Counted from the first letter of the stretch, positions 1-8,451 are shown. The stretch is DNA of 64,000 bases from Desulfamplus sp. (GCA_015231615.1 JADGBE010000007.1:1-64000), one strand, 5' to 3'. Notes: a model not told the origin generated them from the sequence alone. A program made the numbers and translations.

Positions 1-207
1 CTCATATTTAACCTTTGCAAGAGGCGGATACATCATAAGAATGAGACCAATTGCAATCGGGATATTGGTTGTTCCTACCTGAAAAAAGTTAATGAAATTC
101 TTGATGCCGGGGAAAGTATAACCCCAGCCAACACCGACTGCCATAGCTGCAAATATCCATAAGGTTAGAAATCTATCAAGAAATGATAATTTTTTGACTT
201 CTGACAT
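1..207 (-). CDS. acr3: ACR3-family arsenite efflux permease, N-terminal part (cut by window edge)
   Basis: The first 69 codons of a minus-strand gene start at the ATG at 207 and run off the left edge without a stop. The translation shows a hydrophobic segment after a short charged start (MSEVKKLSF) and ends in [11 protein letters not shown], a hallmark of ACR3/BASS-type arsenite permeases, which export As(III) across the inner membrane. It is the last visible gene of a run of arsR, two thioredoxins and a ccdA-like gene, all on the same strand. The rest of the protein, including the conserved cysteine of the family, lies outside the window. Confidence 0.88.
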   Translation of the reverse strand, partial: MSEVKKLSFLDRFLTLWIFAAMAVGVGWGYTFPGIKNFINFFQVGTTNIPIAIGLILMMYPPLAKVKYE

Positions 208-265
208 ATACGTTTAATCTCCTAATGTTGTTAGCGTAAAGAATTGTTATTTTTAAATATTATCA

Positions 266-346
266 GAATCACTGATTTAACGGATTAAAGGATTTCACGG
301 ATAAACAATCAGTGGAATCTGTGTAATCAGGTTAATCCGTGATTCC
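266..346. repeat. imperfect inverted repeat between acr3 and ccdA-like gene
   Basis: The arms GAATCACTGAT (from 266) and ATCCGTGATTC (ending 346) are near-complementary, and the interior repeats related ATCCGTTAAATC/AATCAG words. It fills most of the gap between the two genes. It could be a processing or attenuation hairpin inside the ars operon or a dispersed repeat; only one copy is visible here. Confidence 0.4.
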
Positions 347-352
347 GAAAAA

Positions 353-1060
353 TTACGAATTTATAAACGGACTTGCTATAAAATAGATGCCCAATAGGCA
401 TATCATAACGCCCGCCCCTCTACGAAACCAAGTTCCAGCACCCTGCCATCTGTTGTTTTCCATGAGTTTGCGCACTGCTGCGGTAGAACTTCCAGCAACT
501 ACAATTGGAAGACAATGACCCACAGCAAATAAGATTATCAGGATAATACCAGTTGCCACCTTTTCCTGAACTGTAATGATAGCAAGAATAGGGGCAATAA
601 ATCCAAACGTGCATGAACCAGATAAAACCCCATAGGCAAGCCCAAGAATAAAAGCACCAAATATTCCCTTGATTTTAAGGCGGTAAAGAAGGCTTCCTGA
701 CATTGAGCATTTCTCAACACCAAGCATTCCTAAGGAGACCCATATAAGTATTCCGCCGATGAGAAGCTGCCAATAGTTCCCAACATCTCCAAGCATTCGC
801 CCCAGCATGGCACAGATAATTCCCACAAGGGCAATGGTGATAAAAAGCCCAATAGTAAAAGCTCCAGCATAAACACTTGCCTGTTTAGGATTTACAGCTT
901 TATCTTGCCCTCCCACATAAGCAATAATCAAAGGTATTGCGGCAAGATGACAGGGACTGAGCAATACGCTTACCATTCCCCAGAGAAAACAGCCGATCCC
1001 TGCAATCACAATTCCGCCTGTCATCCATTGATTTATGGTTATAAAGATTGAATCAAGCAT
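353..1060 (-). CDS. CcdA/DsbD-type thiol-disulfide transporter membrane protein
   Basis: 235 residues with about six hydrophobic segments. It has the two membrane cysteines expected of CcdA/DsbD-beta proteins: SPC37 in the first helix region and SGSC150 near the fourth. Family members carry reducing equivalents from cytoplasmic thioredoxin across the inner membrane to periplasmic thiol proteins. It sits between the exported thioredoxin (1173-1574) and acr3, so the likely partner of its outward-facing thiols is that thioredoxin. A role in arsenate reduction or repair of arsenite-blocked thiols is inferred only from the operon. Cytochrome c maturation is the alternative, but no cytochrome genes are near. 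Confidence 0.85.
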   Translation of the reverse strand: MLDSIFITINQWMTGGIVIAGIGCFLWGMVSVLLSPCHLAAIPLIIAYVGGQDKAVNPKQASVYAGAFTIGLFITIALVGIICAMLGRMLGDVGNYWQLLIGGILIWVSLGMLGVEKCSMSGSLLYRLKIKGIFGAFILGLAYGVLSGSCTFGFIAPILAIITVQEKVATGIILIILFAVGHCLPIVVAGSSTAAVRKLMENNRWQGAGTWFRRGAGVMICLLGIYFIASPFINS

Positions 1061-1115
1061 AAGTTTCTATTCCTTAAATCTTTTGATGTAGCCTTTTTAG
1101 ATTTAACACAAACTG

Positions 1116-1141
1116 TAGAGACGCACGGCCGTGCGTCTCTA
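1116..1141. repeat. GTAGAGACG-family palindrome, copy 1
   Basis: A 26-bp perfect palindrome centred on GGCC, with arms TAGAGACGCACGG / CCGTGCGTCTCTA. Five related copies occur at 4351, 5503, 12820, 42183 and 46093, always between genes. It would form a strong hairpin in either transcript. Confidence 0.9.
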
Positions 1142-1172
1142 ATTATAAAAAAATTAAATAGGATAGATAAAA

Positions 1173-1574
1173 TTATAATTTAACACCCATTTTGGAAAGT
1201 TGTTCAACAATAGCCTCTTCAGGCATAAATCCTGTGTGTCGTGTAATTTCTTTTCCATCAGCATCAAAGAAAATTTGGGTTGGAATACCGCGGATGCCAA
1301 ATTTCTGACCCGCTTCTTTGTGTTCCCAAACATCAATAAATATAATAGCAGCCTTACCTGAGTAGGCTTTTTCGAGCTTTTCAAGAATAGGTGCCATCAT
1401 CTTGCATGGAATACATTTTTTAGCACCCAAATCCACCATAGTAACCATTCCTTTTACTGGAACTGCTGGAGGAGATGTCATATTTTCTGCACTGTATGCT
1501 GTAAATGAAATGGTCAAAAGAGCTGCTATTATAATTAGAACTGATACGGTTTTATATTGCGATACTGTTTTCAT
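1173..1574 (-). CDS. exported thioredoxin-fold protein (CxxC)
   Basis: 133 residues. An N-terminal hydrophobic stretch (about residues 10-28) ends in an AYSA-like signal-peptidase site, and a thioredoxin domain follows with active site C54-I-P-C57 and the cis-proline loop G-I-P98-T. It should act in the periplasm or be membrane-anchored as a thiol reductant or oxidant. The adjacent ccdA-like gene is the natural source of electrons. Similar thioredoxin/ccdA pairs inside ars operons are known from anaerobic delta-proteobacteria. The substrate cannot be read from the sequence. Confidence 0.85.
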   Translation of the reverse strand: MKTVSQYKTVSVLIIIAALLTISFTAYSAENMTSPPAVPVKGMVTMVDLGAKKCIPCKMMAPILEKLEKAYSGKAAIIFIDVWEHKEAGQKFGIRGIPTQIFFDADGKEITRHTGFMPEEAIVEQLSKMGVKL

Positions 1575-1597
1575 CTATATCTGTTTTCCTCTTATGA

Positions 1598-1831
1598 TCA
1601 GGATTTAATCCAGTTCAAAATTTCCTGTTTTGTGGGGATTTTACCCACACATTTTACCTCACCATTTACAATAACTGCTGGAGTTCCAAAAACCCCGTAA
1701 CCCGCAATCTGCATAAGGTCAGAGACCTTTTCCACAGATGCTGCAATCTTTGCCTCACTTACAACTTGCATCACAAGCTCTTCTGTTTTTTTACATTTTG
1801 CACAGCCCGGACCTAATACTTTAATTTCCAT
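1598..1831 (-). CDS. small redox-active disulfide protein (thioredoxin family, MTH895/TM0996 type)
   Basis: 77 residues beginning MEIKVLGPGC. The active site is C10-A-K-C13, and a G-V-x-x-T-P-A-V segment around residues 48-55 supplies the cis-proline loop. This matches the compact glutaredoxin-like family found in anaerobes, usually cytoplasmic. A good Shine-Dalgarno (AAGGAG) lies just upstream of the ATG at 1831. It is the first gene after arsR and may feed electrons to an arsenate reductase, though none is visible, or to the membrane CcdA-like protein. Confidence 0.85.
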   Translation of the reverse strand: MEIKVLGPGCAKCKKTEELVMQVVSEAKIAASVEKVSDLMQIAGYGVFGTPAVIVNGEVKCVGKIPTKQEILNWIKS

Positions 1832-1903
1832 TGTTATCTCCTTTTAATTTTAATTAGATTTTTAACCTCTTTGTTTAGTTTACAATTAAACTATAAAATT
1901 ATT

Positions 1904-1923
1904 ATATCGTAATATAGCGATAT
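1904..1923. promoter_or_regulatory. candidate ArsR operator
   Basis: The dyad ATATCG-N8-CGATAT lies in the AT-rich gap between arsR and the thioredoxin gene. ArsR/SmtB repressors commonly bind dyads of this ATATCG/CGATAT type, so the site may be an internal operator for the trx-ccdA-acr3 part. No binding evidence is available. Confidence 0.5.
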
Positions 1924-1938
1924 GATAAATATAAAAAA

Positions 1939-2283
1939 TTATTTTCTACAAATTATTTCTCTATCAGCGTTCGGCAAACTTTTTATTAAATCCAATATTT
2001 CAGGCTCTTCATTAATCCAATGTTTAAGATTGCCAAGTAGGTTAGAAGCATAAGGATTTTGTCGCCCATCAGCCAACATGAAATTGACCCAAAGCCCATC
2101 TTTGTATGAAGTTACAAGCCCAGCATCTTCAAGAATCTTAAGATGTTTGCTTGCTGTTGACTGAGCTATTCCCAACACTGTATAAATTTCACAGACACAC
2201 ATTACTCTCTGCTCCAGCATCTTTAATATTTTAATTCGTATAGGCTCTGAGGCCGCTTTCATTACTTTTAATAGCACTTTCAT
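1939..2283 (-). CDS. arsR: ArsR-family metalloregulatory repressor
   Basis: 114 residues with a winged helix-turn-helix: recognition helix region about residues 38-58 (QSTASKHLKILEDAGLV), wing about 60-70. The metal-sensing pair C29-V-C31 sits at the start of the DNA-binding helix region, the As(III)-binding position of classical ArsR (ELCVCDL-like). Binding arsenite would release the repressor from DNA. It heads the minus-strand arsenic operon. Direct repeats of ATAAGGAAAT lie directly upstream of the start (about 2284-2320) and could form part of its own operator. Confidence 0.92.
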   Translation of the reverse strand: MKVLLKVMKAASEPIRIKILKMLEQRVMCVCEIYTVLGIAQSTASKHLKILEDAGLVTSYKDGLWVNFMLADGRQNPYASNLLGNLKHWINEEPEILDLIKSLPNADREIICRK

Positions 2284-2535
2284 CTATCATTTCCTTATGG
2301 GGTATTATTTCCTTATCAGGAACATTATATAAATCGTTTTTAAGGAATATTGATAAGACACATACCTCCCCAAAGTCAAGGTAAATTTTAGCAAAACTTA
2401 AACAAAATTATACAGCCCGCTTTAAAATTATCGTTTGATTTATTTTACTCTTTGTTTTATCTGTATAGCAAAGTATGTTGTAAATATGTCGTTTAACATT
2501 ATAACCACCTTTAAACACGGAGATATAAGTATGCT

Positions 2536-3864
2536 ATGAAAAAATTAAAATATCTTATCTTCGCCTTTATCCTTCTAAACCTAAATGGGTTGAATCTAAT
2601 TTGGATTAATCCAGATGCAAAATTCGAGATAAAGCCTACAAGGCTCTATGCAGATGATTTATCTGAATTAAAAATTAGTGGATACGGCACAATTAGTACC
2701 AGTTTTGATGACAGAGAATTTATCAAGCCAGCCAGAGATGTTGGACAGTCTTCTAATCAAATTTACAGAAAAGACTTTGTAACTCTTATGGATTCACGCT
2801 TTGGTTTGCAAGCCCATTATCGTGCAAATCAAGACCTTGATTTTGTAGTTCAAGGCGTATTAAGGGATCAGGCTTACGTAACATTTAAGAACTCATGGGA
2901 GTTAGGCTATTTTGCATTTAGACCATCATCATGGTTAGAGCTTAGGGGGGGTAGAATTGGCTATGATGCGTTTTTAATGTCTGATACAAGAAATCTTGGG
3001 TATGCCTATTCATGGGTGCGTCCCCCAATTGAATTTTATGGATGGATTCCGATTTTCCATATAGATGGGGCAGATGCCACATTTAGACTTGGTGGCGAAG
3101 ATAGCCAGTGGAGAGTTCGCCTTCAGGCTGGTGAGCAAAGTTTTATGGTTCCAATAAATAACACTGATTTCGACTCTTCAACAAGAGGTCTTCACGCAAT
3201 GACTATTAGCCGTCAGTCAGGCAACATAACTATAAAAGCTGGCTATTCTAAATTCTCTTTTAAAAACGAGTTCTCCCTTTTTAGTAATTTTCATTCTGGA
3301 GAAGGTTATAGAGGGTTAGAACAAATTATGGCTGACACTACACTCTCTTCTGAAATTATTGAAGAAGCTCGTTATCTTCGCAATAATCTTACTTTTAAAG
3401 ATATAGACATTACCTACCTCACACTTGGTGCATCTTATGATGATGGAGATTGGATTGCCCAAGCTGAGATTGCCCAATCTACATCAAGTGCAGAGGTTTT
3501 TTCGCACGGAAAGATGGCTTATGCTGCTTTAGGATACAGGATTGGAGATTTTACGCCATATCTCATGTTTGCTGCAATTAGGGCGGGAAATGATGTTAGA
3601 CAACCTCTTGCTGATTGGTCTGCATTGGAAGAGAGCTGGTTACAAAGCGAAAGTGTAGGTATTATCAATACTACAAGAATGCATCAGGAGACCCTATCTC
3701 TTGGTGTAAGATGGGATTTTCACCTTCAGGCTGCCTTGAAGTTTCAGTTGGATAATACTCATTATAATTCTAAAGGATACGGATTGGTTTTTTGCACTCC
3801 AGAGATTAGTATTAATGATAATCGTATGACCCTTGGAACGATAAGTATGGAGGTCATGTTTTGA
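2536..3864 (+). CDS. outer-membrane beta-barrel (porin-like) protein
   Basis: 442 residues with a signal-peptide-like start (MKKLKYLIFAFILLNLNG). The rest has alternating-hydrophobicity strands rich in aromatic residues (for example YGTISTSFDD, WLELRGGRIGYDAF) and ends in a C-terminal Phe after SMEVMF, as expected for a Bam-inserted outer-membrane barrel. It overlaps the next gene by 4 bp, so the two are translationally coupled. Pairs of a porin-like protein and a mini phosphate-binding-like protein are seen in many proteobacteria, but their substrate is unknown. I do not recognise the exact family. Confidence 0.75.
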   Translation: MKKLKYLIFAFILLNLNGLNLIWINPDAKFEIKPTRLYADDLSELKISGYGTISTSFDDREFIKPARDVGQSSNQIYRKDFVTLMDSRFGLQAHYRANQDLDFVVQGVLRDQAYVTFKNSWELGYFAFRPSSWLELRGGRIGYDAFLMSDTRNLGYAYSWVRPPIEFYGWIPIFHIDGADATFRLGGEDSQWRVRLQAGEQSFMVPINNTDFDSSTRGLHAMTISRQSGNITIKAGYSKFSFKNEFSLFSNFHSGEGYRGLEQIMADTTLSSEIIEEARYLRNNLTFKDIDITYLTLGASYDDGDWIAQAEIAQSTSSAEVFSHGKMAYAALGYRIGDFTPYLMFAAIRAGNDVRQPLADWSALEESWLQSESVGIINTTRMHQETLSLGVRWDFHLQAALKFQLDNTHYNSKGYGLVFCTPEISINDNRMTLGTISMEVMF

Positions 3865-4325
3865 AAATATACATAAACTTTATCCATTTTATTATTTTGT
3901 TTTTTTACTGTTCTATCTTTTTTTCTCCATCTATTAGCTTGGCTGAGAGTGAAGAGGATATTAAAGAGATTGCCGTTGTGGTAAATCCTAAGAATCCAAT
4001 AGTTAGTCTAACATCTAAGCAAGTTTCTGATATTTTTCTGAGTAGAAGAAGAACCTTTCCTTCAGGAGAAACGGTTATGGTTTTAGAACAAGAGCGAGAT
4101 GGGGCAATAAGGGAGAAATTTTTCAGCCTTGTGAACGGTATGAACCTTAAAAGGCTTAATGCTTACTGGACACGCCTTCAGTTCAGTGGTGAAATTCAGC
4201 CTCCTCCTGTTATGAGTGATAGCACAGCAATGAAAAATGTGGTGAAAGATAACGTAAATGCTATTGGCTATCTACCATCTAAGTATGTTGATGAATCTGT
4301 CCGTGTGATACTTTTACTTAAATAG
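3861..4325 (+). CDS. small PstS-like periplasmic binding-fold protein
   Basis: 154 residues starting at a TTG that overlaps the upstream stop codon. A signal peptide (about residues 8-28, ending ISLAES) is followed by one PBP-like domain: AVVVNPKNPIVSLTSKQVSDIF, a W-T-R-L-Q-F motif, and an AIGYL near the C terminus, as in phosphate ABC transporter binding proteins. At half the usual PstS length it is one lobe or a truncated relative, common in this genomic partnership. No permease or ATPase is adjacent, so transport is not implied. A ligand-sensing or barrel-associated role is possible. Confidence 0.75.
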   Translation: MKIYINFIHFIILFFYCSIFFSPSISLAESEEDIKEIAVVVNPKNPIVSLTSKQVSDIFLSRRRTFPSGETVMVLEQERDGAIREKFFSLVNGMNLKRLNAYWTRLQFSGEIQPPPVMSDSTAMKNVVKDNVNAIGYLPSKYVDESVRVILLLK

Positions 4326-4350
4326 GCTTTTCTAATTTTCTATTTTTAGA

Positions 4351-4376
4351 GTAGAGACGCCAGCCAGCGTCTCTAC
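4351..4376. repeat. GTAGAGACG-family palindrome, copy 2 (variant core)
   Basis: The arms GTAGAGACGC and GCGTCTCTAC flank a different core (CAGCCA) from the CACGGCCGTG core of most copies. It lies directly after the mini-PstS gene, where it could act as a transcript-end hairpin. Confidence 0.85.
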
Positions 4377-4423
4377 AATTTATAAACCTCAATTATTGGC
4401 AATTCCTATTAGCCCAACCCCGC

Positions 4424-4487
4424 CCTCCCCAATGGGAGGAAATTATATTATTCCCCTCTCCAAGGAGAGGGGTTAGGGGTGAGGCGA
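4424..4487. repeat. two C/G-rich hairpins between convergent genes
   Basis: CCTCCCC-AAT-GGGAGG (about 4424-4438) and CCCCTCTCC-AA-GGAGAGGGG (about 4453-4472) followed by TTAGGGGTGAGG. Both are near-perfect short hairpins between the plus-strand mini-PstS gene and the minus-strand TauE gene. Similar CCCTCTCC...GGAGAGGGG elements are dispersed in many bacterial genomes. They may stop transcription from both sides, although no T-run follows. Confidence 0.55.
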
Positions 4488-4511
4488 AGTAATATAACAA
4501 AGTAGAAATAA

Positions 4512-5429
4512 TTACCTAATAAAATCAACAATATATTTTATAGCTATAAATAATACACAGAAGCACAATATAAATTTTATCTTATGTGCTGGAACATACT
4601 TTTGACACCTTGCCCCAAGATACATTCCACAAAATCCACCAATTCCAAAAAGAACTCCAAGAAACCAGTCAGGTGCTACAGAAACTTCCGTATAAAAGTT
4701 TGATAGAATCTGGTAAGTTGCAACTCCTACAATTGAAGTCATAAATGTCCCCATAAGTGCAGCTCCAGCAACCGCATAGACTGGTAGATGAAAAAAAGCC
4801 ACAAAAAACGGGGCAACAATAGCACCGCCGCCAATTCCATAAATCCCACCAACAATTCCAACGATAAAGCATAGCGTCATAACACCCGGCACTGAAAATG
4901 CAAATTTTTCTCCATCAAAGCTAAATGAGACCTCTTTTAGTGAGAATCGGGTATCAGTAACGACAAAATTTTCAGGTATTGTTGCTTGCTTTGCTTTCTG
5001 GTTAGATGGCTTTTTTATTGTTTTTAAGGTGTCTTTAAAGAGTCTGACACCCACGTAAAGAAGAACAAGTCCTGCGAAAAACTTGAAATTTTTAGGATCA
5101 GGTAGATATTCAAGTCTAACCCATACACCTATAAAAACTCCGGGCAATGTCCCAATAACGACTGTCCATGCAAGGGGCCAGACCATTCTTTTCTCTTTAA
5201 TATATCTCCAAACTCCGCTTGGTATTGCAACAATATTAAAAAGTTGATTTGTGCCACTAACTGATGGGGCAGTATAGTTCAATACGCTCATTTGAAATGG
5301 TAGCAACATGAATGCACCAGATACTCCACCCATTGAGGTAAAAAAAGATACAACGAAAGCAACTAAAGGTGGAAAAAAGACCCATGTTTTCACACCAGAC
5401 ACAGAAAATGTTACATACAGAAATTCCAT
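4512..5429 (-). CDS. TauE/SafE-family anion (sulfite/sulfonate) permease
   Basis: 305 residues with about eight membrane segments. The two family repeats each carry a G-G-x-x-G/A-x-x-x-P motif, for example TSMGGVSGAFMLLP near residue 33 and YGIGGGAIVAPFF near residue 200. TauE/SafE proteins export sulfite, sulfoacetate or related C/S anions across the inner membrane. In a sulfur-metabolising anaerobe sulfite or thiosulfate is plausible, but the substrate is not fixed by sequence. The gene stands alone, with palindromes on both sides. Confidence 0.82.
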   Translation of the reverse strand: MEFLYVTFSVSGVKTWVFFPPLVAFVVSFFTSMGGVSGAFMLLPFQMSVLNYTAPSVSGTNQLFNIVAIPSGVWRYIKEKRMVWPLAWTVVIGTLPGVFIGVWVRLEYLPDPKNFKFFAGLVLLYVGVRLFKDTLKTIKKPSNQKAKQATIPENFVVTDTRFSLKEVSFSFDGEKFAFSVPGVMTLCFIVGIVGGIYGIGGGAIVAPFFVAFFHLPVYAVAGAALMGTFMTSIVGVATYQILSNFYTEVSVAPDWFLGVLFGIGGFCGMYLGARCQKYVPAHKIKFILCFCVLFIAIKYIVDFIR

Positions 5430-5454
5430 AAATTAGTTCTCCTTTTAAGTAATG

Positions 5455-5530
5455 TAGCTCTCCTAAATTATTTGTGGAAATATGAATAATCAATATTTAC
5501 GAGTAGAGACGCACGGCCGTGCGTCTCTAC
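5455..5530. repeat. 76-bp dispersed repeat containing GTAGAGACG palindrome, copy 3
   Basis: The 28-bp palindrome at 5503-5530 is preceded by about 48 bp (TAGCTCTCCTAAAT... ATCAATATTTACGA) that recurs almost unchanged, in inverted orientation, at 42183-42256. This is a longer mobile or dispersed unit, not just a hairpin. Four or so mismatches separate the flanking parts of the two copies. Confidence 0.85.
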
Positions 5531-5634
5531 ATATAAAAAGTTCAATCCATACCCGCTTAAAGTATAACAGAAGTCAGCTTTAGCCGTGCGAGTTATCACT
5601 CGCCTATAAAAATTACGATAAAATATTTTTCAAA

Positions 5635-6306
5635 TTAGAATTGCTGTATGCCATCAAGAAGATGAATATGAGTATCACATACTCCATCAAGCCAATTTTT
5701 ATCATGGCTTGCAACCACAATGGTTGTTCCCCAATCTTGTCTTGCCTTTAATGCAGCATCTCTTATTTTTTCAGAGCTGTCAGCATCAACGCTTGCAGTT
5801 GGTTCATCTAATAAAAGCACCTCTGGCTTTAATGCAAGCCTTGCTGCCATTGCAACTCTTTGTGCCTCTCCTCCTGATAGTTCATTCCATTTTCTATGGG
5901 CAAAGATTGTAAAGTCAAGCCCTACATAACTCATAGCAACTCTTACCTTCATCTTAATCTGTTTATCGCTGTTGCCCAAAAAACCATGCTTTCTCCTTAG
6001 AACTAAACCATAGCTAATATTATCATATACAGTTCTTTTAAGTAGATATGGTTCTTGTGTCAGCAAGGTAATGCTAAATCTTACATCTTTTGAAAATGGG
6101 TATTGAGGTTTTCCATTAAATAAAATGTTTCCTTTTGTTGGTTTCATCGAAAATGCAAGAAGTTTTAGAAGTGTGGTTTTGCCACTTCCATTTGGACCCA
6201 TAACCCCTGTAATTGTTCCTCTTAGAATGGCAAGAGATTTAATATCAAGAACTTTGATTTTATTATAAATCTGTTCAACATTTTTAAGTTCAAATATACT
6301 ATTCAT
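5635..6306 (-). CDS. tupC: tungstate-type ABC transporter ATP-binding protein (TupC-like)
   Basis: 223 residues from the ATG at 6306. A longer reading upstream only adds a hydrophobic tail that overlaps the permease gene, so I reject it. It has Walker A GPNGSGKT (about residues 37-44), the signature ELSGGEAQRVA, Walker B EVLLLDEPT and the switch His in VVASHD. It should power the TupB permease encoded 14 bp upstream for import of tungstate or molybdate, needed for W/Mo enzymes such as formate dehydrogenase and aldehyde oxidoreductase. ModC/WtpC are alternatives, but the pairing with this permease favours Tup. Confidence 0.85.
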   Translation of the reverse strand: MNSIFELKNVEQIYNKIKVLDIKSLAILRGTITGVMGPNGSGKTTLLKLLAFSMKPTKGNILFNGKPQYPFSKDVRFSITLLTQEPYLLKRTVYDNISYGLVLRRKHGFLGNSDKQIKMKVRVAMSYVGLDFTIFAHRKWNELSGGEAQRVAMAARLALKPEVLLLDEPTASVDADSSEKIRDAALKARQDWGTTIVVASHDKNWLDGVCDTHIHLLDGIQQF

Positions 6307-6319
6307 AATTTTTTTTGAT

Positions 6320-7006
6320 TTATTTTTTACGAAGAAAAGCAAGAGAAAGGTTGACCCCAAAAGCAATAGCAAGAAGCACAAGTCCAAGAGCAATTCCGTT
6401 GGCAAACATACCTTTACCAGTTTCTAAAGCAATTGCCGTTGTGATAGTGCGGGTATGCCATTTGATATTACCACCAACCATCATTGAGATACCAACTTCT
6501 GTCATCACCCGCCCATAAGCTGTAACTATAGCCGCAACAATTGCAAAACGAACCTCCCACAATGTGGTTAGAATTATCTCTTTTCTGCCAGCTCCAAGTG
6601 ATATTAAGGTAAGTTTTAACTGCGAATCAACCCCTTCAATAGCTGCGGCAGTCAAGGCTGTTACGACAGGAAAAGCAAGGATACTTTGACCAATTGCAAC
6701 TCCTGTAAGTGTAAATAGAAGCCCAAACTCTCCAAGCGGACCTTGACTTGAAATGAACGCATAGACCATAAGCCCTACAAATACTGTTGGAAGTGATAGC
6801 AGAGTATCAACAACAGTTCTTAATGCTCGTTTACCCCTGAAATTAAAGTAGCCAAGACAAAATCCACAAGGCAGACCAGCAATAGTGCTTAGTATCATAG
6901 AGCCTGTAGATACTTTGATTGTAGCAAAAATTGCAGACCATATAGAATCATCGCCCCCTGTTAAAAGTTCTAATGCTTTAATAAATCCTTGAAATATAAA
7001 ATCCAT
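6320..7006 (-). CDS. tupB: tungstate-type ABC transporter permease (TupB-like)
   Basis: 228 residues and about six membrane helices. The EAA-loop region reads SLGAGRKEIILTTLWE, followed by AIVTAYGRVMTEVGISMMVGGNI, a combination typical of TupB. It would form the membrane channel of a tungstate importer with the downstream ATPase. The binding protein TupA normally precedes tupB, but upstream there is only about 230 bp without a coding match and then an opposite-strand gene. The receptor must therefore be encoded elsewhere or be lost. Confidence 0.85.
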   Translation of the reverse strand: MDFIFQGFIKALELLTGGDDSIWSAIFATIKVSTGSMILSTIAGLPCGFCLGYFNFRGKRALRTVVDTLLSLPTVFVGLMVYAFISSQGPLGEFGLLFTLTGVAIGQSILAFPVVTALTAAAIEGVDSQLKLTLISLGAGRKEIILTTLWEVRFAIVAAIVTAYGRVMTEVGISMMVGGNIKWHTRTITTAIALETGKGMFANGIALGLVLLAIAFGVNLSLAFLRKK

Positions 7007-7238
7007 ATTTGTCTATCAAAATCTAACCCATCTAATTGTTTTTGTTAAATTTTTATATCTTGTTAATAAAAGATTATTTGATTTACCTAACGAAAAACTA
7101 TATTTTTTTTGACACTATATCTAATCCTTTAATTATAGCCAATCCTTTGCTTGAAAATAAATGCAGCAGTTGATAAAGTCTAAACATTTTTATTTGAATA
7201 GAATCTTTATCTTTAGTGTTATAAATAGCGAGGTCGTA

Positions 7239-7526
7239 ATGATTACAAGAGAATTGCTTAAAGAAGAAATTGATAAAGTTCATGAAGAGTATTTTTCTGT
7301 ATTATACAAAATTATTAAGACGTTAGAGTCTCCATCAAAAAATATTATAGAATCACCAAGTTTAATAAATTTTGAAATGAAAGTTGGTAGAAGAGATCAA
7401 AATATTGATTCAGAGTGGCTCGAATTTATTGATGAGACTTATGGCTCATTGAAAGAGAGTCCTATAAAACGATTTCCACAAGGCTCATACGAAGTAAGAG
7501 ATGGTAATAAAACAAAATTTAGGTAA
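7239..7526 (+). CDS. small acidic/charged protein, possible antitoxin-like
   Basis: 95 residues from the ATG at 7239, which has GAGGT six bases upstream. It begins MITRELLKEEIDKVHEEYF and later carries EWLEFIDETYGSLKESPIKR and a GSYEVRD tail. Similar short proteins occur in sulfate reducers and cyanobacteria next to PIN-domain toxins and are treated as antitoxins. That recognition is from memory and is weak. No toxin gene follows, since the next gene is a metF homologue. It may be an orphan antitoxin or a gene of another function. Confidence 0.55.
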   Translation: MITRELLKEEIDKVHEEYFSVLYKIIKTLESPSKNIIESPSLINFEMKVGRRDQNIDSEWLEFIDETYGSLKESPIKRFPQGSYEVRDGNKTKFR

Positions 7527-7560
7527 AATTAATTACATAAATAATATAGGGAAGGGAATT

Positions 7561-8451
7561 ATGGAAAAGAAATATAGTGATTGTGAAGGTAAGACATCAG
7601 ATACCAATGGTTATGGCATTAATGGCTCTGCACAAGTTTCAGCGATTGACCTTGATAATTTTGTTATCACCGTTGAAGTGGTGCCTCCTCATGGAGGAGA
7701 ACCTTGTGGGATTCTTTCTGCTTTAGATGCACTGAAAAATCTGCCAATAAGCGGTTTTAGTGTTGCATCAAATCCAGTTGCAAAGCCTCACATGTCTGCA
7801 ATGGCACTTTGCTCTCTTATTCAGCAAAAAACTGGTAAATTTGCAATTATGCACGCAACTACAAGGGACAACAACCGAATCAGCCTTCAATCTACTTTTT
7901 GGGGTGCAAATGCTCTTGGAATTAAACACGTTCTTGCTGTAACAGGCGATTTTGTAGCACTTAGTGAGCGTAAAATCACCTCAGATGTTAAAGATATGGA
8001 TGTATTCCAATTAATTGAGATGGCTAAAAATTCAGACATGATAACAGGGGCTGTGCTTGATTTTCGTGCTGAAGTAAATGGATTAGAAAAAGAGGTTGAA
8101 CGTCTTGAGAAAAAGGTTGCTGCTGGTGCTATGTTTGCTGTAACCCAGCCGATTTATGACAGAGATATGGCAAGAACAATCTCAATCTCAACAAGCCACA
8201 TCGACATACCAATTATTATGGGAATTCTACCACTTAGAACTTCAAAACATGCCGAGTTTCTGCACAATCGCGTTGCTGGAATAGTTGTGCCTGAGAAGTT
8301 GCAAGAAAAAATGAACCATGCAAAAGACCCGATTGCAGAAGGAGTCGCCAACGCAAGAGAGATGCTTGCAATAGCAAAGGAGTTTTTTAGAGGTGCTTGC
8401 ATTATGCCACCTTTTGGACACTATGAAATTATGGAAGATATTCTTAAATAA
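7561..8451 (+). CDS. methylenetetrahydrofolate reductase family protein (MetF-like)
   Basis: 296 residues from the ATG at 7561 (AAGGGA six bases upstream); the open frame extends further 5-prime but without a ribosome site. It has the MetF TIM-barrel pattern: EVVPPHGGEP near the N terminus, ATTRDNNRISLQS, LAVTGDF, AVTQPIYD and GILPL. Family enzymes reduce methylene-THF to methyl-THF with FAD. Two other homologues lie at 46155-47123 and 54558-55436, the former next to metV. This lone copy could serve methionine synthesis or bind a different folate partner. Confidence 0.85.
   Translation: MEKKYSDCEGKTSDTNGYGINGSAQVSAIDLDNFVITVEVVPPHGGEPCGILSALDALKNLPISGFSVASNPVAKPHMSAMALCSLIQQKTGKFAIMHATTRDNNRISLQSTFWGANALGIKHVLAVTGDFVALSERKITSDVKDMDVFQLIEMAKNSDMITGAVLDFRAEVNGLEKEVERLEKKVAAGAMFAVTQPIYDRDMARTISISTSHIDIPIIMGILPLRTSKHAEFLHNRVAGIVVPEKLQEKMNHAKDPIAEGVANAREMLAIAKEFFRGACIMPPFGHYEIMEDILK

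Noticed and set aside
6307-6405. N-terminal hydrophobic extension of the TupC-like ATPase
   Set aside because: It overlaps the end of tupB in another frame, lacks a ribosome site, and ABC ATPases of this type start near the residue chosen.
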